In this document: positions 16,501-23,367 of the stretch, piece by piece | How the letters are laid out: each line of letters begins with the position of its first letter | Position numbering within the stretch: the stretch's first letter is position 1 | From: JAZDRH01 sp047470865 | Lineage (GTDB): Bacteria > Pseudomonadota > Gammaproteobacteria > Pseudomonadales > Pseudomonadaceae | NCBI RefSeq assembly: GCF_047470865.1 | Contig: NZ_JAZDRH010000032.1 | Span: 1-33,270, forward strand | Reading direction: 5' to 3' | DNA: 33,270 nucleotides | Notes under the pieces: generated by a model | Seen by the model: the letters and a program-made list of their open reading frames with translations, nothing else | Database searches by the model: none | What the model was told of the DNA's origin: nothing | Made by a program: the position numbers and the translations under genes

Positions 16501-16625
16501 CTATGGTGGGCGGCTTGTTGCTGAGCCAGTTATTAACCTTGTTTACCACGCCAGTTATTTACCTGTTCTTTGATCGCTTAAGTTTGCGTTGGAAGCAATC
16601 GCGGCAAGCCGAGGTGCAGCCGTGA
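13551..16625 (+). CDS. muxB: RND efflux inner-membrane pump subunit (MuxB/MdtB-like)
   Basis: One of two paired proton-driven RND transporters. The 1024 residues have the standard layout: TM1 near the N-terminus (FILRPVATTLLMVAILMAG), a large periplasmic loop, TM2-6, a second loop and TM7-12. The proton-relay aspartates D401 and D402 lie in TM4 (GFVVDDAIVMMENIARH). In MdtBC-type pumps the B and C subunits form a heterotrimer, and both are usually needed for full activity; Pseudomonas MuxABC-OpmB has been linked to export of novobiocin, macrolides, tetracycline and aztreonam. Substrates here are not shown by sequence. The stop TGA overlaps the GTG start of muxC. Confidence 0.94.
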   Translation: MNISRPFILRPVATTLLMVAILMAGILAYRLLPVAALPQVDYPTIRVMTLYPGASPQVMTSAVTAPLERQFGQMPGLEQMASTSSGGASVINLRFSLDVDLGVAEQEVQAAINAATNLLPSDLPAPPVYNKVNPADSPVLTLAITSKTDPLPELNDLVDTRMAQKIAQITGVGLVSIGGGQRPAVRIQANPQLLAAAGLTMADVRSVITRSNVNQPKGSIDGPSRITQLDANDQLRSVDDYKNLILKHEDGNVLRLGDVASIIAGSENQRLAAWANENQAVLLNIQRQPGANVIEVVERINQLLPHIIDSLPASLEVIVLTDRTQTIRAAVNDVQFELFLAIALVVLVTFIFLKRFSATIIPSIAVPLSLVGTFGIMYLAGFSLNNLTLMALTIATGFVVDDAIVMMENIARHIEEGETPMNAALKGAKQIGFTLVSLTFSLIAVLIPLLFMEDVVGRLFREFAITLSVAILISLVISLTLTPMMSARLLKAENHSEQKKDWLQSTIELYSRTLAWVLKHQVLTLWVAVATFVFTVVLWIAIPKGFFPDQDTGVIQGISEASQTVSFTAMAKRQQQLVEVILQDPAVDSVSSQIGIDGDNATLNTGRMLINLKPFAQRDVTAQQVIERLKPSLAKVVGIELFMQPVQDLSIEDRVSRTRFQFSLESPDKAFLEEWTPVLVEELSKSPLLTDVTSDLQNRGAQFYLDLDRDMAGRLGVSVSAISDALYDAFGQRQISTIFTQTSQYRVVLESFNNRQDARAALNSIYVPSNSGQAVRLSNLVILHETAAPLVISHIGQFPAVTVSFNLAPGVSLGEAVEFIEATQTQLDMPASVQSEFQGAAKAFRASLSSTVWLILAAVVTMYLVLGILYESYIHPVTILSTLPSAAIGALLALMVTGNDLNLIAIIGIILLIGIVKKNAIMMIDFALDAEREHGMNPEQAIFQAALLRFRPILMTTMAALFAAIPLMLASGSGAELRQPLGITMVGGLLLSQLLTLFTTPVIYLFFDRLSLRWKQSRQAEVQP

Positions 16626-19600
16626 GTTTGTCGGCACCTTTTATTACACGGCCAGTGGCGACAGCCTTATTAACTGTGGCCATAGTGCTGTTAGGTATTT
16701 TAGGCTTTCGTTTAATGCCTGTATCACCTTTGCCAGACATGGATTTCCCCGTTATAAGTGTGCAAGCCAGTTTACCTGGAGCCAGCCCAGAAGTAATGGC
16801 AGCCACAGTGGCAACGCCTTTAGAACGTGCCTTAGGTAGTATTTCTGGGATTGACGAAATGTCTAGTCGTAGCCGACTTGGCAGCACACAGGTGGTCTTG
16901 CAATTTGAATTAGATAAAGACATCAATACGGCTGCCCGTGAAGTTCAAGCCGCTATCAATGCCGCCCGTGAATTGCTACCTAGTGGTATGCGTAGCATGC
17001 CAACCTATCGTAAATATAACCCATCACAATCGCCTATTATGGTCATTGCAATGACCAGTGAAGTGCTTAGCAAAGGGCAGTTGTATGATCTGGCGTCCAC
17101 CATTGTGGCGCAGAAATTAATGCAAGTAACAGGTGTGGGAGATGTGCAAATTGGCGGAAGCTCTTTGCCTGCGGTGCGCGTTGAGCTGGAGCCACGACTG
17201 CTAGAACAATATGGTATTGCTTTGGATGAAGTACGCCAGTCAATATCAACAGCCAACGTACAAAAGCCCAAAGGCCATGTAGAGCAAGGCGATCGGCAAT
17301 GGCAAATTCAAGCCAACGATCAATTACATAAAGCCCAAGACTATGCCAATCTTGTATTGCGACATGAAAACGGTGCTACGCTACGTTTAAGTGATGTCGC
17401 TAAAGTCTATGATGGCGAAGAGAATCGCTATAACAGTGGTTTTTTTAACCATCAAGATGCGGTGTTATTGGTGATAAATCGCCAAGCTAGCGCAAATATT
17501 ATTCAAACCATTGAAAGTATCAATCAAGAATTGCCCATGTTACGTGCTGTGCTGCCAGCTACGGTCGAATTAACTGTGGCAGAAGATAGATCCAGCATTA
17601 TTCGTGGCACCTTACATGAAGCCGAACAAACCTTGGTGATTGCAACCATACTGGTTATGTTTGTGGTTTGGTTATTTTTAGGACATTGGCGTTCTTCAAT
17701 TATTCCCGCATTAGCTGTACCTGTTTCTCTTATTGGCAGCTTTTCTGCCATGTATCTGATGGGGTTTTCCCTGAATAATTTTTCATTAATGGCACTGATT
17801 ATTGCCACAGGTTTAGTGGTGGATGATGCCATTGTTGTATTGGAAAATATTTCGCGCCATATACACATGGGAAAAAAACCTTTCCAAGCAGCATTGGATG
17901 GCTCCAAAGAGGTTGGCTTTACTTTGTTGTCGATGAATACCTCGCTGGTGGTGGTATTTATTTCTATCTTATTTGTAGGCGGCTTTGTTGAGCGGCTGTT
18001 TAGAGAGTTCTCTCTCACCTTAACCATAGCCATCATTATTTCGCTCTTAGTTTCTCTTACCTTAACACCAATGTTGTGCGCCTATTGGTTAAAAGCGGAA
18101 AAACAAAGTAAAAAGCTAGAAACGCCAGCTTGGCTAACTGCGCTAGGTGCATGGGTTGTGCGCATGTATAGCAAGGGCTTGGATTGGTCGCTCTCGCACA
18201 GAGTGATCACTATTTTTGGCTTGTTATTAACCATTGCGCTCAATATCTGGCTATTTGTTAGCGTGCCGAAAACCTTTATGCCACAGCAAGATACAGGCCA
18301 ACTAATGGGGTTTATCCGCAGTGATGATGGCCTCTCTTATCTTAGCATGGAGCCGAAAATGGAGCTGTATCGGCAAACCTTAATGAAGGATAAAGACATT
18401 GAGAGCGTTGCGGGATTTATTGGAAATAGTAATGCTTTCCTAATTGTTCGCTTAGTGCCCATGGATCAGCGTGAAAGTTCGCAAAAAGTGGCAGAACGGT
18501 TACGCAATGTGATTCCTTCTGTAGCTGGTTCGCGCCTATTTTTATGGCCTGATCAAGATATTAATACGGGGGGGCAAGGCGGTAACGGCTCGCAGTATTC
18601 CTATGTATTACTTGCCAGTGAAATTGACCAGTTAAATGAATGGCTACCTAAAGTGCGCGATGCTTTAAAAGCCTTGCCTGAGCTAACAGATATTGATGCT
18701 AAAGAAGGGCGCGGTGCGCCACAAGTCACCCTTAATGTAGATCGTCCTGCTGCCGAGCGTTTAGGTGTAGATATGCAAATGGTCACAGCATTGTTAAATA
18801 ACGCCTTTAGCCAGCGGCAAATATCAACCATTTATGAAACCTTAAACCAGTACAGCGTAGTGATGGAGATTGCACCACAGTATGTGGGTTCAGCGCAGGC
18901 GCTTGAGCAATTGCAGGTCATTACTAAAGGTGGAAAAAAAGTACCCTTATCTGCATTTTCTAAATGGGAAAATACCTTGCAGCCTGATCGCATAACCCAT
19001 GAAGGACAATTTGCTGTTGAAACGATCAACTTTGCACTTTCTGAAGGAGTGAGTTTAAGTGAGGCTACTACAGCTATTGAAAAAGCAGTCGCTACTATTG
19101 CGTTACCAAAAGATATTCAAGGGCGCTTAGGTGGTGACGCACAAACCTTCCAAAAAAATCAAAACGAACAAGTCTTTATGCTGCTGTTTGCATTAGGCAT
19201 TGTTTATTTATTATTAGGCATCTTGTATGAAAGTTATGTGCATCCTTTGACCATTCTTTCCACCTTACCATCAGCCGGTGTGGGTGCATTGTTAGCGATT
19301 AAACTAACAGGCGGTGAGTTTAGTTTGATTTCACTACTGGGGTTATTCTTGCTCATTGGTGTAGTGAAAAAGAATGCTATTTTGATGATCGATCTGGCAT
19401 TGCAATTTCAACGTGAACAGCAAATGCCCGCAGTGCAAGCTATTCGTGAAGCCTGTATGCAACGTTTTCGGCCTATCATGATGACCACAATGGCCGCTAT
19501 TTTAGGCGCATTACCTTTACTTATTAGTGGCGCAGCTGGTGCTGAAATGCGTCAACCGTTAGGCCTAGCTATTATCGGTGGCTTAGTGCTTAGCCAGTTA

Positions 19601-19702
19601 TTAACGCTCTTTAGCACGCCAGTGGTGTATTTGTTTTTTGACCGTTTAAGCCAGCGCTTTAATAAATCCAAAGTGCCAGCAACTGTGGAAACTAGCTTAT
19701 GA
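16622..19702 (+). CDS. muxC: RND efflux inner-membrane pump subunit (MuxC/MdtC-like)
   Basis: The second RND subunit, 1026 residues, is homologous to its upstream neighbour along its whole length. The N-terminal helix is FITRPVATALLTVAIVLLGI, and the TM4 aspartates D401 and D402 are in GLVVDDAIVVLENISRH, the same positions as in MuxB. The glycine-rich insert NTGGQGGNGSQYSY lies in the second periplasmic loop. The start is the GTG at 16622, which overlaps the muxB stop (GTGA), with GAGG about seven bases before it. The frame is open upstream into muxB from a TTG, which I reject. At the 3' end ATGA joins it to opmB, so the operon is tightly coupled. Confidence 0.94.
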   Translation: MSLSAPFITRPVATALLTVAIVLLGILGFRLMPVSPLPDMDFPVISVQASLPGASPEVMAATVATPLERALGSISGIDEMSSRSRLGSTQVVLQFELDKDINTAAREVQAAINAARELLPSGMRSMPTYRKYNPSQSPIMVIAMTSEVLSKGQLYDLASTIVAQKLMQVTGVGDVQIGGSSLPAVRVELEPRLLEQYGIALDEVRQSISTANVQKPKGHVEQGDRQWQIQANDQLHKAQDYANLVLRHENGATLRLSDVAKVYDGEENRYNSGFFNHQDAVLLVINRQASANIIQTIESINQELPMLRAVLPATVELTVAEDRSSIIRGTLHEAEQTLVIATILVMFVVWLFLGHWRSSIIPALAVPVSLIGSFSAMYLMGFSLNNFSLMALIIATGLVVDDAIVVLENISRHIHMGKKPFQAALDGSKEVGFTLLSMNTSLVVVFISILFVGGFVERLFREFSLTLTIAIIISLLVSLTLTPMLCAYWLKAEKQSKKLETPAWLTALGAWVVRMYSKGLDWSLSHRVITIFGLLLTIALNIWLFVSVPKTFMPQQDTGQLMGFIRSDDGLSYLSMEPKMELYRQTLMKDKDIESVAGFIGNSNAFLIVRLVPMDQRESSQKVAERLRNVIPSVAGSRLFLWPDQDINTGGQGGNGSQYSYVLLASEIDQLNEWLPKVRDALKALPELTDIDAKEGRGAPQVTLNVDRPAAERLGVDMQMVTALLNNAFSQRQISTIYETLNQYSVVMEIAPQYVGSAQALEQLQVITKGGKKVPLSAFSKWENTLQPDRITHEGQFAVETINFALSEGVSLSEATTAIEKAVATIALPKDIQGRLGGDAQTFQKNQNEQVFMLLFALGIVYLLLGILYESYVHPLTILSTLPSAGVGALLAIKLTGGEFSLISLLGLFLLIGVVKKNAILMIDLALQFQREQQMPAVQAIREACMQRFRPIMMTTMAAILGALPLLISGAAGAEMRQPLGLAIIGGLVLSQLLTLFSTPVVYLFFDRLSQRFNKSKVPATVETSL

Positions 19703-21069
19703 ATATTAAATCCTTAACGTTGGCTTTAGCGGTCAGTGTATTCATCACAGGTTGTGCAGTAGGACCAGACTATCAGCGCCCTGAGCAAACAGCGTTAATT
19801 GAGTTTCGCCATGTCGATGGGTGGAAAAATGCGGCGCCTCAGTTAGCGGCAGGTGATGCTAATGCGTGGTTAGTTTTTGCTGATGGGTATTTAAATCAAC
19901 TGGTACAGCAGTTAAACGATAACAATCAAAGCTTAGCGGCGGCAGAGGCAGCTTGGCGTGAGTCCCGTGCTTTAGTAGGGGGCAGTCGCTCAGCATTGTT
20001 TCCACAGTTAGATGCAAAGGTTTCTAGTAGTCGCCGTGGTGTCGAATCAGGAATTAGTAAAACCAATGATGCTAGTCTAGGTTTAAGTTGGCAGCTTGAT
20101 GTGTGGGGTAAGGTACGTCGTCAAGTAGAAGCCAGTGAAGCCAATTTAGCTGCTAGCGAGGCAGATTGGGCAGCTATGCGCTTAAGTTTGCAAAGCGAAC
20201 TGGTGCAAAACTATGTTCAGCTGAGGGTGCTTGATCAACACATCCGCCTTTATGATTTAACCCTAAAGGCCTACGAACGCAGCTTGCAGCTCACCGAAAA
20301 TCGTTATAAAGCAGGCGTGGCTAATCGTTCAGACGTTACACAGGCATTAACCCAGCTAAAATCAACTCAGGCACAGCGTTTAGACTTAGATTGGCAGCGC
20401 AGCCGTTACGAACATGCAATCGCCTTACTCTTGGGTTTAACCCCAGCCCAATTTCGCATTGCCGCTAATCAGCAAATACCCCAAGTACAGCCTGTTCCTG
20501 TAGGCTTGGCTTCTCGTTTATTGGAACGTCGTCCCGATATTGCAGCAGCAGAGGCTAAAGTCATTGCTGCCAATGCGGAAATTGGTGTAGCAAAAGCGGC
20601 TTACTTTCCAGACTTCACCTTGAATGCAGCAGGTGGTTATCAAAATAACCAAATGGCTCACTGGTTGACGGCACCCAATCGTTTTTGGTCATTAGGGCCT
20701 TCATTTGCTTTAACCTTATTTGATGCAGGTGCTCGCAAAGCGAGGTTAGAGCAAAGTCGTGCAAGGTACGATCAAACAGTAGCGCAATACCGTCAAACCA
20801 CCTTGGTTGCTATTCGTGAAGTCGAAGATGCCTTAGCACAATTACAAGTATTAGAGCGAGCCATGCAGGTTGAGCAGGAAGCGCTCACCGCCGCTCAAGA
20901 AAATTTACGTTTGTTTAATAACCAATATCAGCAAGGTATGGTTGATTATTTAAGCGTTGTTAATGCACAAACGGCTGCATTAAGTGCTGAGCGCAGTTTA
21001 TTATCAAGCCAATCTACTTATTTAGCGGTGACTGCTCAGCTGATTGCAGCTTTAGGCGGTGATTGGTAA
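19699..21069 (+). CDS. opmB: Outer-membrane efflux lipoprotein (OpmB-like, TolC/NodT family)
   Basis: This is the outer-membrane channel of the tripartite pump, 456 residues. The signal peptide ends in a lipobox (VFITGC) with lipid-modified C19, followed by AVGPDYQRP, the typical NodT-family mature start. Two outer-membrane-efflux repeats follow, with long coiled coils, the repeated RALVGGSRSALFPQ / IGVAKAAYFPDFTLNAAGGY pattern and LLERRPDIAAAEAKVIAANA between them. The start ATG overlaps the muxC stop by four bases. A palindromic terminator stands 87 bases downstream. That the channel belongs to this pump is inferred from the operon. Confidence 0.93.
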   Translation: MNIKSLTLALAVSVFITGCAVGPDYQRPEQTALIEFRHVDGWKNAAPQLAAGDANAWLVFADGYLNQLVQQLNDNNQSLAAAEAAWRESRALVGGSRSALFPQLDAKVSSSRRGVESGISKTNDASLGLSWQLDVWGKVRRQVEASEANLAASEADWAAMRLSLQSELVQNYVQLRVLDQHIRLYDLTLKAYERSLQLTENRYKAGVANRSDVTQALTQLKSTQAQRLDLDWQRSRYEHAIALLLGLTPAQFRIAANQQIPQVQPVPVGLASRLLERRPDIAAAEAKVIAANAEIGVAKAAYFPDFTLNAAGGYQNNQMAHWLTAPNRFWSLGPSFALTLFDAGARKARLEQSRARYDQTVAQYRQTTLVAIREVEDALAQLQVLERAMQVEQEALTAAQENLRLFNNQYQQGMVDYLSVVNAQTAALSAERSLLSSQSTYLAVTAQLIAALGGDW

Positions 21070-21156
21070 AGCAGCTCGATGAACGCAAATACTCTAGGTG
21101 GGTGACTGTTAGATCTGAACCAGTGCAGCCTGTGCTAGCTCAAACGTAATCTGCAA

Positions 21157-21182
21157 AAAGCCCGATTAATTAATCGGGCTTT
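21157..21182. terminator. Palindromic bidirectional terminator (opmB and small gene A)
   Basis: A perfect 26-bp palindrome, AAAGCCCGATTAA / TTAATCGGGCTTT. On the minus strand it ends in TTTTT, and on the plus strand in a broken T-tract (TTTAAGTTTATTT). Its core AAGCCCGA/TCGGGCTT recurs at 21621-21640. Confidence 0.88.
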
Positions 21183-21186
21183 AAGT

Positions 21187-21285
21187 TTATTTCTTAGCTG
21201 CTTTTTTTAGCTTTTTAAGTTTTTTCTCTTGCTTAGCAATTTTATTTTTGCAGGTTTTGATTTGTTTCTTCACTGACTTTGACAT
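21187..21285 (-). CDS. Lysine-rich microprotein A, 32 residues
   Basis: A 32-codon gene, too short for routine calling: MSKSVKKQIKTCKNKIAKQE then KKLKKLKKAAKK. It has 15 Lys and a single acidic residue, with Leu spaced in KKLKKLKK, so it should be an amphipathic basic helix. Support comes from three points. GGAG lies six bases before the ATG. A strong terminator starts right after the stop. A paralog (21647-21763) shares 21 of 32 positions without gaps. Its start lies inside the end of the ribbon-helix-helix gene in another frame (44-base overlap), which implies coupled translation. It has no signal peptide. Binding to nucleic acid or membrane is possible from charge alone; the function is unknown. 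Confidence 0.72.
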   Translation of the reverse strand: MSKSVKKQIKTCKNKIAKQEKKLKKLKKAAKK

Positions 21286-21493
21286 TATTTTCTCCAGATT
21301 CACTAAGGGAATTTAACTGTTTTCTTTGCTTTTTTATAAAGCTGCGAATAAAGCTTCTAAGTTCACGCGCCGCACTGGTGTCAAGCTGTTCACACAGCTG
21401 AATAAAATCATCACGCTCTTTAGCGCTAATACGAATTAAAAGCTGACTATCTTTCTTGTTAGCTTTTTTAAGGTTCTTTTTTTCTTCACTCAT
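21242..21493 (-). CDS. Ribbon-helix-helix DNA-binding protein (Arc/CopG type)
   Basis: An 83-residue protein. A Lys-rich arm (residues 1-15) precedes a region with the ribbon-helix-helix pattern: strand SQLLIRIS (16-23), helix A AKERDDFIQLCEQL (24-37), turn DTSA, helix B ARELRSFIRSFIKKQ (42-56), and a polar tail. Such proteins bind operators as dimers and often repress their own genes. I start at the ATG at 21493; the frame extends to a TTG at 21520. Nested inverted repeats directly upstream are the likely operator. The 3' end overlaps microprotein gene A, so the two are probably one transcription unit. No partner toxin with a known fold is visible. The family call is from pattern only. Confidence 0.68.
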   Translation of the reverse strand: MSEEKKNLKKANKKDSQLLIRISAKERDDFIQLCEQLDTSAARELRSFIRSFIKKQRKQLNSLSESGENNVKVSEETNQNLQK

Positions 21494-21511
21494 AGCAAGC
21501 TTCTTAAATAT

Positions 21512-21566
21512 GGCTAGCAATCAAGATGTATAGTCATTGTATATACATTTTCAGCGAATGCTAGCC
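21512..21566 (-). promoter_or_regulatory. Nested inverted repeats, probable operator of the RHH gene
   Basis: Outer arms GGCTAGCA (21512-21519) / TGCTAGCC (21559-21566) enclose inner arms ATGTATA (21526-21532) / TATACAT (21542-21548). The two centres lie within about two bases of each other. TGTATA also occurs twice in direct orientation, 11 bases apart (21527 and 21538), about one helical turn, as is common for RHH operators. The elements lie 19-73 bases upstream of the start codon and contain TATA-like -10 sequences on the minus strand. Confidence 0.5.
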
Positions 21567-21574
21567 CGTAAACT

Positions 21575-21588
21575 GTGGTCTAGATCAA
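21575..21588. promoter_or_regulatory. ANR/FNR-like box
   Basis: GTGGTCTAGATCAA matches TTGATCTAGATCAA at 12 of 14 positions, with one perfect half (ATCAA). It lies just upstream of the RHH operator. Oxygen-responsive control is inferred from this match alone. Confidence 0.28.
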
Positions 21589-21620
21589 TACTTTTAAGGC
21601 TATTATTTAAACCAAAAAAT

Positions 21621-21640
21621 AAGCCCGAATAATCGGGCTT
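21621..21640 (-). terminator. Terminator of small gene B
   Basis: AAGCCCGA (21621-21628) / TCGGGCTT (21633-21640), loop ATAA. On the minus strand it follows the stop of microprotein B and ends in ATTTTTT. It shares its stem with the terminator after microprotein A. Confidence 0.85.
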
Positions 21641-21646
21641 ATGTTC

Positions 21647-21763
21647 TTAACGTTTTTTCTTAGTGAGCTTGCGTGCTTTTTTCTTAAGTTTTTTCAATTT
21701 TTTCTCTTGTTTCTTTACAGCATTTTTAGCGGCTTTGATTTTTCCACGAATAGATTTAGACAT
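21647..21763 (-). CDS. Lysine-rich microprotein B, 38 residues
   Basis: A 38-codon gene: MSKSIRGKIKAAKNAVKKQE then KKLKKLKKKARKLTKKKR. It has 17 Lys, 3 Arg and one acidic residue. It aligns without gaps to microprotein A (21 of 32 identical, including MSKS and KQEKKLKKLKK) and extends six residues further. AAGGAGG stands four bases before the ATG, among the best ribosome binding sites in the window, and a terminator follows seven bases after the stop. It is thus a complete one-gene unit upstream of the RHH gene. A longer open frame on the opposite strand (21663-21893) is its shadow. Function unknown; a very basic helix that could bind RNA or DNA is a guess from composition. Confidence 0.78.
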   Translation of the reverse strand: MSKSIRGKIKAAKNAVKKQEKKLKKLKKKARKLTKKKR

Positions 21764-21826
21764 ACAACCTCCTTATAATTTCACTTTCTGTTGTATCAGA
21801 AAAAACAACAACTGTGTGTTGAGTTA

Positions 21827-21851
21827 TGCACTATTTTTCACAGATAGTGCA
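21827..21851. promoter_or_regulatory. Inverted repeat upstream of microprotein gene B
   Basis: TGCACTAT (21827-21834) and ATAGTGCA (21844-21851) are perfect 8-base arms with a 9-base spacer. They lie 64-88 bases upstream of microprotein gene B. On the minus strand they overlap a possible promoter, TTGCAC-N18-CATAAC, so an operator is plausible. Confidence 0.38.
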
Positions 21852-21944
21852 AAATTACGCTGCCTATTTAGGAAGCTCTCTTATTTTAAGTAGGTCTGAT
21901 TTTCAGTTAATAGGGTGACGAGAGTGGAGTAAGAGCTAAATACA

Positions 21945-22622
21945 GTGGACGCAACAGGGAAAACTCCTTTGATGTTAGCCGCTTGGAAAGGCGATTTAGA
22001 AGAGTTTAATAGGTTATTAAGCAAAGGTGCCGACCCTCTATTATGCGATAAAGCTGGAAATAACCTACTGCATTATGCAGCGCGCCAAGCCAATTTAGCC
22101 GTTTTAATGGCTGCTCTAAAATCTAATCCAGACATTGATTTGCAAAACCGCAGTGATAAACAAACGCCTTTATTCACCCCCTCAGAAGTAGGTCGAGCGG
22201 CTAATGTAGAGGCTTTACTGGCGTATGGAGCCAATCCTAATCTATTAGATAAAGCAAAGTTTACAGCATTGCACTGGGCTGCTCAGAATGGGCATACAGA
22301 TTGCATTCGCCTATTGTTAAAGTACAAGGCGCAGGTAAATACCTCATCTACTAAAAAGCTGACACCGTTAATGTCGGCTTGTATCGAGGGTAGTTTAGTT
22401 AATGTGCAGATGTTACTAGCAGTAGGCGCTCAGGTGAATGCTCAAGCTAAAGATGGTTACACGCCACTGATGTTTGCCGCCTACTATGGATGCTGTGATA
22501 TTGTTGAGTATTTGTTAACCCAACAAGCAGATACCCAGATTCAAGATATAAAAGGTAATACAGCCTTAATGATTGCTACACAGAAAAATCAAGAGGCTGT
22601 TAGGTTGTTGCTAACAGCCTAA
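21945..22622 (+). CDS. Ankyrin-repeat protein
   Basis: A 225-residue protein made almost wholly of ankyrin repeats: about 6-38, 39-72, 73-105, 106-138, 139-171, 172-204 and a final half repeat 205-225. Typical units are TALHWAAQNGHTDCIRLLL and TPLMFAAYYGCCDIVEYLL. It has no signal peptide or membrane segment, so it is probably cytoplasmic and binds another protein. The frame is closed by a stop four codons upstream of the first usable start, GTG at 21945, with a weak AAGAG site before it; the first repeat then begins almost at once. In pseudomonads some ankyrin proteins are linked to catalase, but no catalase is nearby. The last codons form one side of a terminator hairpin. Confidence 0.85.
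   Translation: MDATGKTPLMLAAWKGDLEEFNRLLSKGADPLLCDKAGNNLLHYAARQANLAVLMAALKSNPDIDLQNRSDKQTPLFTPSEVGRAANVEALLAYGANPNLLDKAKFTALHWAAQNGHTDCIRLLLKYKAQVNTSSTKKLTPLMSACIEGSLVNVQMLLAVGAQVNAQAKDGYTPLMFAAYYGCCDIVEYLLTQQADTQIQDIKGNTALMIATQKNQEAVRLLLTA
22594..22620. terminator. Terminator hairpin inside the end of the ankyrin gene
   Basis: AGGCTGTTAG (22594-22603) pairs perfectly with CTAACAGCCT (22611-22620), loop GTTGTTG. The two convergent stops are only seven bases apart. On the minus strand the stem is followed by CTTGATTTTTC, and on the plus strand by AAATAGGTTTTATT, so it may serve both genes. Confidence 0.65.
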
Positions 22623-22629
22623 ATAGGTT

Positions 22630-23364
22630 TTATTGAAAAAGAATATATCCGCGGTTCCACAAACTAGCTTTGTTGTTGAAATACTCAGGCTTTTTTATTT
22701 CTTCTGGGTCTAAAGCCCGTACTTTTAGATTTTTTAAATAAACAGAGCCATTCACAACAAAGCCTAAACGTCCTTTATTAGGCACCACGTTAAGCCTATC
22801 ACTGTAGTGCGCTATTTCTTCTTGATTGAGCCAGATATAAATATCTGATCCGAGTTTTAAAATACGCCAGTCTACCCAGTTAGTACTGATCTCAATATGT
22901 GCTTGTGGGAGGCGGCCAATATTATCTTCAGTTTGAGCACTATAGTGTTCTTCGCCCATATACGCAGGCGCATATAAAGAACGGTCTTCAAACTGTAGAG
23001 TTTTGTTTAGAGCACCGTATAAAACACCTAAATAGCGGTACATCTGTCCAGCAGAATGCTCATCCACGGCTAAATTTAGCATTACCTCTACTAAGACTGA
23101 GTCGGCCTCTAATTGGCTACTAAAAGTGATTTCATAATTTTCAGGTAGCTGTATAGGGCTTTGTAATATTGCCCAGTTACCATTGTGTTTAGCGCCTCTC
23201 CAGCCTTGAGACGTACTGCTCCAGTCGGGATTGAGTATTTGCCAATCCTCAGGAATAGCCTGTTGTAGATTATTTTCGTAAATAATCCTAGCTGCTGTAC
23301 TGTGTTGGACTAAGAGCAGATTGCTCAGCAGTACAAAATAAATAATAGCTATGGTGCTTTTCAT
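22630..23364 (-). CDS. Secreted protein of unknown function, possible ConA-like beta-sandwich
   Basis: A 244-residue protein with a signal peptide (IAIIYFVLLSNLLLVQ, cleavage likely after HSTA-A, residues 23-25), so it is periplasmic or exported. There is no lipobox and no other membrane segment. The mature part has an alternating beta pattern with many aromatic residues. The segment NKGRLGFVVNGSVYLKNLKV (about 196-215) resembles the closing strands of DUF1080/LamG-like carbohydrate-binding beta-sandwich domains, an uncertain likeness. The gene starts three bases after the AraC-type gene's stop, so the two form an operon. A surface or sugar-related role is speculative. Confidence 0.7.
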   Translation of the reverse strand: MKSTIAIIYFVLLSNLLLVQHSTAARIIYENNLQQAIPEDWQILNPDWSSTSQGWRGAKHNGNWAILQSPIQLPENYEITFSSQLEADSVLVEVMLNLAVDEHSAGQMYRYLGVLYGALNKTLQFEDRSLYAPAYMGEEHYSAQTEDNIGRLPQAHIEISTNWVDWRILKLGSDIYIWLNQEEIAHYSDRLNVVPNKGRLGFVVNGSVYLKNLKVRALDPEEIKKPEYFNNKASLWNRGYILFQ

Positions 23365-23367
23365 TGA

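Noticed and set aside
21663..21893. 76-codon plus-strand ORF
   Set aside because: It is antisense to microprotein gene B, and its Phe/Leu-rich product reflects the lysine codons on the other strand. The minus-strand gene has the ribosome binding site, terminator and paralog.
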